A stretch of 64,000 bases of DNA from Mesorhizobium sp. ORS 3324 (lineage in GTDB: Bacteria; Pseudomonadota; Alphaproteobacteria; Rhizobiales; Rhizobiaceae), in assembly GCA_000824825.2 (NCBI GenBank), contig LM655199.1:1-64000 (forward strand). The letters run 5' to 3'. The position numbers and the translations under genes were made by a program. How positions within the stretch are numbered: the stretch's first letter is position 1; each line of letters starts with the position of its first letter. Positions 58,009 to 64,000 of this stretch are shown piece after piece. The notes beneath the pieces were generated by a model. It worked only from the letters and a program-made list of their open reading frames with translations, was not told the origin of the DNA and made no database searches.

Positions 58009-60443
58009 ACCTTTCGGAATACCGGAGCAAAGCCGACCGGCTTGCCGACCATCTGCCTTGGGCCGCATTGGTATCACCGGGGATCGTGCTCAATAAGGAC
58101 GGCAGTTTTCAGCGGACGCTGCGGTTCCGTGGCCCCGATCTCGAAAGCGCGACGGAAGCCGAACTCATCGGCATCTGCGCGCGGGCAAACAATGCGCTCA
58201 GACGCCATGGCTCCGGCTGGGCAATGTTCTTCGAGGCGGAACGCATTGAAGCATTGGGCTATCCGAGCTCGACTTTTCCCGACGCTGCCTCATGGCTGGT
58301 CGACGAAGAACGCCGTGCGGCTTTCGAGGGCAAGGTCGCACACTTCGAGAGCCGATATCACCTGACGTTGCTGTTCATGCCGCCGGCGGACGCCCAGGCG
58401 CTAGCGGAAAGCGCGCTCGTCGATTCCCATCGTTCGGAGGGCGAAAGAGACTGGCGCTCCGAGCTGGCGCGGTTTCGCGACGAGACCGACCGTGTGCTGG
58501 ATCTCCTGTCATGCTTCATGCCCGAAGTGCGCGCGCTCGACGATGCCGAGACGCTGACCTATCTGCACGGCACAATCTCGACCCGCCGACATGCGGTCGC
58601 CGTGCCGGAAGCGCCGATCTATCTAGACGGAATTCTGGTCGACGCGCCGCTCACCGGCGGTTTGGAGCCGATGCTAGGCGAACAGCATCTGCGCATGCTC
58701 ACCATCCTCGGTTTCCCCAACCTCACTCGGCCCGGAATCCTCGACGCCCTCAACCACCAGGATTTCGCCTATCGCTGGATGACGCGCTTCATTCCGCTCG
58801 ACAAGACGGAAGCCACGAAGACGCTGACGCGACTGCGCCGGCAGTGGTTTGCCAAGCGCAAATCGATCGTCGCGATCCTGCGCGAGATTGCGAGCAACGA
58901 ACCAGTTCCTCTTGTCGACAGCGACGCTGACAACAAAGCGCTCGATGCCGACGAAGCACTTCAGGCCTTGGGCGGCGATCACGTCGGTTTCGGCTATCTC
59001 ACCACGACGGTTACGGTGTCGGACGAGGACCATCAAGCCGCCGCCGAAAAGCTTCGCGCGGTCGAGCGCACCATCAATGGACTGGGCTTCACGACGATCC
59101 GTGAGAGCGTCAATACGGTCGAGGCGTGGCTCGGTTCGCTGCCCGGCCATGTCTACGCCAATGTTCGTCAGCCGCTCATTCACACGCTGAACCTGGCCCA
59201 CCTGATGCCGCTGTCATCGGTGTGGGCCGGCCCGGCGGCAAACGAGCATCTCGCCAAGGTCACTCAGAAAGAGGCTCCGCCGCTTCTCCTCGCAGAGACG
59301 AGTGGGTCGACTCCCTTCCGACTTTCCACCCATGTCGACGATGTCGGTCACATGCTGATCGTCGGTCCGACCGGTGCCGGCAAGTCGGTGCTGCTCGCGC
59401 TGATTGCTTTGCAGTTCCGGCGCTATGCCGGCGCGCAGGTTTATATCTTCGACAAAGGTAACTCGGCTCGGGCGGCGACGCTCGCAATGGGTGGAGAGCA
59501 CCACGCGCTCGGCGATGATGGTGCGCTTGCTTTTCAACCGCTGCGTAATATCGGCGACCAGGTCAGTCGCGGCTGGGCCGCTGAATGGATCGCAGGCCTC
59601 ATTGCCCATGAGAACGTTACCGTTACCCCAGAGGTGAAGGAGGCGATCTGGTCGGCCCTCACCAGTCTTGCCACTGCGCCGGCACAGGAACGCACGCTTA
59701 CCGGCCTGTCGGTCCTGCTTCAGTCCAATGCGCTGAAGTCGGCACTGATGCCCTACACGCTCGACGGCCCCTTCGGCCGGCTGCTCGATGCCGATGACGA
59801 CCGGCTCGCCTTGTTGGATGTCCAGTGCTTCGAGACCGAGGAACTCATGCACAGCCAGGGCGCTGTCCTGCCGGTGCTCACCTATCTCTTCCATCGGCTC
59901 GACGAGCGGTTCGACGGACGACCGACGCTGCTCATGCTCGACGAGGCGTGGGTCTATCTCGACAATCCGCTCTTCGCCGCGCGAATCCGCGAATGGCTGA
60001 AGGTGCTGCGCAAGAAGAACGTGTCGGTGATTTTCGCCACGCAATCGCTTGCCGATATTGCTGGCTCTACAATTGCGCCCGCGATCATCGAGAGCTGCCC
60101 GCAGCGCATCTTTCTTCCCAATGATCGTGCTGTGGAACCGCAGGCTCGGGCAGCCTACGAGCGCTTCGGCCTGAACGAGCGGCAGATCGAGTTGGTCGCC
60201 CGCGCCACACCGAAGCGGCAGTACTATCTGCAATCGCGGCGCGGCAATCGCCTCTTCGAGCTGGGCTTAGGTCCCATCACACTCGCGCTTTGCGGCGCCT
60301 CCGACCCAGCCACCCAGACTCTCATCGACAACGTCCTGTCCGAAGATGGGCAGGAAAGCTTTGCCTCCCGATTTCTCAGTGCGCGTGGCCTCGACTGGGC
60401 CGCCGACCTTCTCCGGCAATTCCCTCAAACAGACAAGGAGTAA
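58002..60443 (+). CDS. trbE: conjugal transfer ATPase TrbE (VirB4 family)
   Basis: 813 aa from ATG 58002 (MLNLSEYRSKADRLADHLPW), which overlaps trbD by seven bases; the frame is open further upstream but only as antisense of trbC/trbD codons. The N-terminal half is the CagE/TrbE/VirB domain. The C-terminal ATPase shows Walker A LIVGPTGAGKSVLLALIAL near 455 and Walker B TLLMLDEAWVYLDNPLFAAR near 645, then VSVIFATQSLADIAGSTIAP. TrbE energises assembly of the type IV channel and pilus. Confidence 0.95.
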   Translation: MLNLSEYRSKADRLADHLPWAALVSPGIVLNKDGSFQRTLRFRGPDLESATEAELIGICARANNALRRHGSGWAMFFEAERIEALGYPSSTFPDAASWLVDEERRAAFEGKVAHFESRYHLTLLFMPPADAQALAESALVDSHRSEGERDWRSELARFRDETDRVLDLLSCFMPEVRALDDAETLTYLHGTISTRRHAVAVPEAPIYLDGILVDAPLTGGLEPMLGEQHLRMLTILGFPNLTRPGILDALNHQDFAYRWMTRFIPLDKTEATKTLTRLRRQWFAKRKSIVAILREIASNEPVPLVDSDADNKALDADEALQALGGDHVGFGYLTTTVTVSDEDHQAAAEKLRAVERTINGLGFTTIRESVNTVEAWLGSLPGHVYANVRQPLIHTLNLAHLMPLSSVWAGPAANEHLAKVTQKEAPPLLLAETSGSTPFRLSTHVDDVGHMLIVGPTGAGKSVLLALIALQFRRYAGAQVYIFDKGNSARAATLAMGGEHHALGDDGALAFQPLRNIGDQVSRGWAAEWIAGLIAHENVTVTPEVKEAIWSALTSLATAPAQERTLTGLSVLLQSNALKSALMPYTLDGPFGRLLDADDDRLALLDVQCFETEELMHSQGAVLPVLTYLFHRLDERFDGRPTLLMLDEAWVYLDNPLFAARIREWLKVLRKKNVSVIFATQSLADIAGSTIAPAIIESCPQRIFLPNDRAVEPQARAAYERFGLNERQIELVARATPKRQYYLQSRRGNRLFELGLGPITLALCGASDPATQTLIDNVLSEDGQESFASRFLSARGLDWAADLLRQFPQTDKE

Positions 60444-60448
60444 TCGTC

Positions 60449-61174
60449 ATGATGCGGCGCCGTTTTCTCTCCGGCCTGATCACTCTTTCCCTGATCGCCA
60501 AACCAATGGCCGACTATGTCCAGCCGGCTTACGCCCTGATCGTGTTCGATCCGTCCAACTACGCACAGAACGTACTGACGGCGGCGCGTTCGCTGGAGCA
60601 GATCAACAACCAGATCCAGTCGCTTCAGAACCAGGCGACCATGCTGCAGAACATGGCGCGCAACCTTCAGAACCTGGACTTCTCGTCCGTGGGTCAACTC
60701 ACCGGCGCTCTTCATCGCATCGATGGGTTGATGGACCAGGCGAGCGGCCTGAGCTTCGATCTGGACAAGCTCCAGAACCAATGGCGCAACCAATATCCGG
60801 ATAGCTACGACGCCACGATCAAATTGAGCGATGTGGCGAGTGCCGCACGCGAGCGTTGGCAGAGCGCCATGCAGGCGTTCCGCCAGACCATGGGTGTCCA
60901 GTCGCAGATCGTCGAGAATGTCCGAGGCGATGGCGACCTGCTTGCCGATCTCGTGAATCGCAGCCAAGGGGCAGCCGGCGCGCTTGAGGCAAGCCAAGCC
61001 ACCAATCAGCTGATCGCGCTTTCGACCAAGCAGCAGATGCAGATCCAGACGCTGCTGGCGACCCAGTTTCGGGCCGAAGCCGAGGATGCGGCGCGCAAGG
61101 CACAGTCCGAGGAAGCCGCACGCCAGACGACGAAGCGCTTCCTGGGCACCGGAACGGCTTATCCCGGCAACTGA
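60449..61174 (+). CDS. trbJ: P-type conjugative transfer protein TrbJ (VirB5-like)
   Basis: 241 aa from ATG 60449, five bases after the trbE stop with AAGGAG before it. A signal peptide (FLSGLITLSLIAKPMADYVQ) precedes YALIVFDPSNYAQNVLTAAR then SLEQINNQIQSLQNQATMLQ, the conserved TrbJ N-terminus. The rest is helical with Gln/Ala-rich heptads up to FLGTGTAYPGN. TrbJ is a periplasmic or pilus-tip component. The entry-exclusion gene trbK, often found next, is missing: only 33 bases lie before trbL. Confidence 0.93.
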   Translation: MMRRRFLSGLITLSLIAKPMADYVQPAYALIVFDPSNYAQNVLTAARSLEQINNQIQSLQNQATMLQNMARNLQNLDFSSVGQLTGALHRIDGLMDQASGLSFDLDKLQNQWRNQYPDSYDATIKLSDVASAARERWQSAMQAFRQTMGVQSQIVENVRGDGDLLADLVNRSQGAAGALEASQATNQLIALSTKQQMQIQTLLATQFRAEAEDAARKAQSEEAARQTTKRFLGTGTAYPGN

Positions 61175-61207
61175 TCATTAGCTATTCAATACGAGGGAGG
61201 TGGCGGC

Positions 61208-62530
61208 GTGAATGATCTCGGGGTCATTGATCGCTTCATGGAGACCTTCATCCGCTATATCGACAGCGGGTTCGGTCTGCTGACTGGCGAGGTCGCCTTC
61301 CTCACCACCACCTTGATCGGCATTGACATCACACTTGCCGGCCTGGCCTGGGCATTCGGCGGCGAGCCCAACATTCTCGGACGGCTCATCCGCAAAGTGC
61401 TCTATGTCGGCGTCTTCGCCTTCATCCTGAACAATTTCAAGAACCTCGCCGACATCATCTACCGATCCTTTGCCGGCCTCGGCATCAACGCGTCCTCCGG
61501 CAATCTGTCCGCCGACAATCTCCTGCATCCAGGCCGCATCGCCGCCACCGGTTTCGAGGGCGCCTGGCCGCTGCTCGATCAGGCAAGCCAGCTTCTGGGT
61601 TTTCCAGAAATATTCGGCAACGCGCTGACCATCTTCGTGCTGCTCGTGGCTTGGTTCCTGGTCATCATTGCCTTCTTCATCCTCTCGATCCAGCTCTTCA
61701 TCACCATCCTGGAGTTCAAGCTCACCGCGCTAGCCGGATTCGTTCTGGTGCCCTTCGCGCTTTGGAACCGTTCAGCGTTTCTTGCCGAGCGCGTGCTTGG
61801 CAATGTCATCTCCTCGGGCATCAAGGTGATGGTACTCGCCGTCATTGTCGGTATCGGCTCCACGCTCTTCGGCGAGTTCGCTTCCGCGTTGCAAGGCAGA
61901 GAGCCTGATCTGGCTGCCGCAATGTCGCAGGTGCTCGGCGCACTTGCGCTGCTTGGGCTCGGCATTTTTGGTCCCGGGATTGCCTCTGGTCTCGTCTCTG
62001 GTGCGCCGCAGCTTGGCGCGGGCGCCGCGTTGGGGACCATCGCAACAGCAGCTGGTGCATCGCTTGTCGCCGGGGGCGCGGCGCTTGCCGGCGCGCGCAT
62101 GGCAACTGGCGGTGGGCTCGCCGCCATCCGAGCTGGCACGACCATGGGTTCAGCAGCTTCCACTGCATGGCAGTTGGGACATGCAACCTCACCTGACACC
62201 GGCCTGGCCGGTGTGGCTGCTGGAATGCAGGGCGTAGCGGGTGCCGCCAGCGGCGCGGCGATGCGAGCAGCACGATCTGCCGCGGGAGGGTTCGGTCGCA
62301 GCGCCGATGCCGGGCGCGAAGCCGCTTGGACTGCGACCGGCGGTACGCCGACTGCGTCAATGACCGAAGGTCCAGCCGGTACGGTCCCTAATACCGCGCC
62401 CAATTGGGCAAGGCGGTTGCGTTCCGAACAGACCGCTCGTGCTCATCGCCACGCCGCGGTGCAGGCCGTCCGTGACGGCGACAGGCCGGGCGGCAGCGCC
62501 AATCCATCTCTCAGCGACAAGGATGACTAG
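61208..62530 (+). CDS. trbL: P-type conjugative transfer protein TrbL (VirB6 family)
   Basis: 440 aa from GTG 61208, preceded by GGAGGTGG. After LGVIDRFMETFIRYIDSGFG there are five to six membrane segments, for example TTLIGIDITLAGLAWAFGGE, LTIFVLLVAWFLVIIAFFIL and VISSGIKVMVLAVIVGIGST. A long Ala/Gly-rich region and a charged Pro/Arg tail follow, as in other TrbL proteins. It forms the inner-membrane channel core. trbF starts at the next base after its stop. Confidence 0.94.
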   Translation: MNDLGVIDRFMETFIRYIDSGFGLLTGEVAFLTTTLIGIDITLAGLAWAFGGEPNILGRLIRKVLYVGVFAFILNNFKNLADIIYRSFAGLGINASSGNLSADNLLHPGRIAATGFEGAWPLLDQASQLLGFPEIFGNALTIFVLLVAWFLVIIAFFILSIQLFITILEFKLTALAGFVLVPFALWNRSAFLAERVLGNVISSGIKVMVLAVIVGIGSTLFGEFASALQGREPDLAAAMSQVLGALALLGLGIFGPGIASGLVSGAPQLGAGAALGTIATAAGASLVAGGAALAGARMATGGGLAAIRAGTTMGSAASTAWQLGHATSPDTGLAGVAAGMQGVAGAASGAAMRAARSAAGGFGRSADAGREAAWTATGGTPTASMTEGPAGTVPNTAPNWARRLRSEQTARAHRHAAVQAVRDGDRPGGSANPSLSDKDD

Positions 62531-63262
62531 ATGCTCTTCAAACGACCCGCGCAACGTTACGGCAGAACGCCCGAGCCGGTGACGCCGTATCAAAAAGCCG
62601 CCCAGCTCTGGGATGAACGCATCGGCTCATCTCGTGTGCAGGCACGCAACTGGCGGCTCATGGCCCTTGGCTGCCTGGCTTTGGCGACCGGGCTCTCCGG
62701 CGGACTTCTTTGGCAGTCGATGCAAAGTCGCGTCGTGCCTTACGTCGTCGAGGTTGATCGCTTCGGCGAGGCGCGCGCTATTGCGTCGGCAATTCGGGGC
62801 TATGAGCCCTCCGATGCCCAGATTGCCTGGCATCTCGGCCGTTTTATTCAGAATGTCCGTTCTGTCTCAACCGATCCGGTGTTGGTGCGGCAGAACTGGC
62901 TGGCGGCATACGACTTTGCCACTGACCGCGCGGCACTCTTTCTCAACGAGTACGCCAAAGCTAACGACCCCTTCGGTCAGATCGGCACGCGCAGCGTCTC
63001 GGTGCAGGTGACCAGCGTGGTCAGAGCCTCCGATAGCTCGTTCCAGGTCAAATGGACCGAGCAGGTTTTTGAGCGCGGCAGCCTGGCCAGCACGACGCGC
63101 TGGACCGGGATCCTCACCATCGTGATCCGCCCGCCAAGCAATACCGATCAACTGCGCAACAATCCGCTCGGCGTTTTCATCAATGCCATCGACTGGTCGC
63201 GCGAGCTCGATAGCGCCACGCCCACATCCGTTTCCCCGAAGGAGCCCGAAAATGACAAATAG
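62531..63262 (+). CDS. trbF: conjugal transfer protein TrbF (VirB8 family)
   Basis: 243 aa, starting on the base after the trbL stop. A cytoplasmic N-terminus (RPAQRYGRTPEPVTPYQKAA) leads to one membrane helix (RLMALGCLALATGLSGGLLW) and a periplasmic VirB8-type domain: RVVPYVVEVDRFGEARAIAS, then SVQVTSVVRASDSSFQVKW and NPLGVFINAIDWSRELD. TrbF is a bitopic scaffold of the transfer channel. Its end overlaps the trbG start by eleven bases. Confidence 0.94.
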   Translation: MLFKRPAQRYGRTPEPVTPYQKAAQLWDERIGSSRVQARNWRLMALGCLALATGLSGGLLWQSMQSRVVPYVVEVDRFGEARAIASAIRGYEPSDAQIAWHLGRFIQNVRSVSTDPVLVRQNWLAAYDFATDRAALFLNEYAKANDPFGQIGTRSVSVQVTSVVRASDSSFQVKWTEQVFERGSLASTTRWTGILTIVIRPPSNTDQLRNNPLGVFINAIDWSRELDSATPTSVSPKEPENDK

Positions 63263-64000
63263 AGACCCATCGCTGCGTGCCGCGCTGATCCTGTCAGCGT
63301 CGGCAGCCGTCCTTTCGGCTTGCGCATCGAAGCCGGTGACGCCACCTGAGATTTCCTATGATGCTGCCGACTTCAAAGCAGCGGCAATCGAGAAGCCGCC
63401 GGAGAAGCCGGTCAGGATCGTCGAGGTGCCAAAGCCGCTGCCTTTGCCGGGCCAGCTGCAGCCCGACCCAGGCAAAGTCGTCGAGGACAAGCGCACCCCT
63501 CAAGAACGTGTCGCGGACGCCAACAAGGCGGCGACACAGCAGCCCACCAAATACGGCTATGTCAATGCGGTCCAGGTCTATCCCTTTGCCGATGGCGCGC
63601 TCTATCAGCTTTATGCCGCGCCCGAGCGCGTCACCGATATCGCTCTGCAGCCAGGTGAGAAGCTGACGTCTGTGTCGGCGGGCGATACAGTGCGTTGGGT
63701 CATTGGCGATACAGTGAGCGGCACTGGTGACAACCAGCGCACGCATGTGCTGGTAAAACCCTTCGCGCCGGGGATCAGCACCAATCTGGTGATCACCACG
63801 GAACGGCGGACCTATCACCTGCAGCTTCAAAGCACTGAGAAGACCGCCATGGCGGCGATCTCCTGGACGTACAGTGAAGACCAGATCATCGCGCTGCGCC
63901 AGCGCAACGCTCAAGTTGAGGCCTCCATGCCCGTGGCGTCGAATGTCGCGCTCGAGAATATTCGCTTCCGCTATTCGATCACGGGCGACACGCCGCCATG
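63252..64000 (+). CDS. trbG: P-type conjugative transfer protein TrbG (VirB9 family), 3' partial
   Basis: The first about 249 aa are in the window, from ATG 63252. A lipoprotein-like signal ends in VLSACASKP (Cys at about 24). The VirB9/TrbG body is clear: YVNAVQVYPFADGALYQLYA, ALQPGEKLTSVSAGDTVRWV, LVITTERRTYHLQLQSTEKT and ISWTYSEDQIIALRQRNAQ. It forms part of the outer-membrane core with TrbI, which should follow beyond the window. The frame is open at the last base. Confidence 0.93.
   Translation, partial: MTNRDPSLRAALILSASAAVLSACASKPVTPPEISYDAADFKAAAIEKPPEKPVRIVEVPKPLPLPGQLQPDPGKVVEDKRTPQERVADANKAATQQPTKYGYVNAVQVYPFADGALYQLYAAPERVTDIALQPGEKLTSVSAGDTVRWVIGDTVSGTGDNQRTHVLVKPFAPGISTNLVITTERRTYHLQLQSTEKTAMAAISWTYSEDQIIALRQRNAQVEASMPVASNVALENIRFRYSITGDTPP

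Noticed and set aside
59214-60233. 339-aa minus-strand open frame
   Set aside because: Antisense to trbE, which is complete with Walker motifs.

Overview
The window looks like an integrative and conjugative element (or plasmid) accessory region from an alphaproteobacterium of the Rhizobiales, most likely Mesorhizobium or a relative. The grounds are high-GC coding, a DUF1403-scpB pair at the left edge of the kind found on rhizobial replicons and symbiosis islands, and a rhizobial-ICE-type traG-copG-trbBCDEJLFG transfer cluster at the right edge. The genus is an inference; no rRNA, tRNA or housekeeping gene is present to fix it. No relaxase, integrase or att site was seen, so the element continues beyond the window.

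Layout. 1-1.44 kb: the end of a DUF1403 gene and scpB, each apparently carrying a one-base indel near its 3' end. 2.1-9.1 kb: a defence-like patch with a winged-helix protein, an Abi_2/HEPN protein, a PD-(D/E)XK (Mrr-like) endonuclease, a TIR protein, two unrecognised proteins and a CoiA-like nuclease. 9.6-24.8 kb: four very large DNA-transaction genes in two divergent pairs. One pair is a DUF4011-helicase-endonuclease-DUF3320 protein (about 2000 aa) and an SMC/Rad50-like ATPase (1329 aa) that seems to end in two S24/LexA-like domains. The other is a YhaO/SbcD-like phosphoesterase and a YhaN-like ATPase. 25-31.9 kb: a Hachiman-like helicase/nuclease pair preceded by two membrane-anchored proteins (PAN domain; coiled coil). 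32.2-35.9 kb: exported proteins, including a SNase-type nuclease, an Excalibur-like lipoprotein and one frameshifted gene. 36-39.2 kb: a complete His-Xaa-Ser peptide-modification operon, hxsA-hxsD-hxsB-hxsC. 39.9-41.3 kb: an intact IS3-family element with 41-bp inverted repeats and a 4-bp CCAC target duplication, sitting in repeat-rich debris. 41.7-53.7 kb: cell-envelope genes, including a large exported protein with a 2TM partner, a SleB/DUF2272 wall hydrolase, lipoproteins, a trypsin-like protease, a lysozyme-like protein and a DUF2235 hydrolase. 53.9-64 kb: the type IV conjugation apparatus, cut off inside trbG.

Together this reads as a mobile element whose transfer module is intact over the visible part and whose cargo is mainly defence plus envelope-active functions. 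The strongest leads for something new are the SMC-like ATPase with tandem S24-like domains inside the four-gene helicase/nuclease cluster, and the hxs operon with its trailing set of exported proteins. All calls come from reading the sequence by eye; no database search was run.
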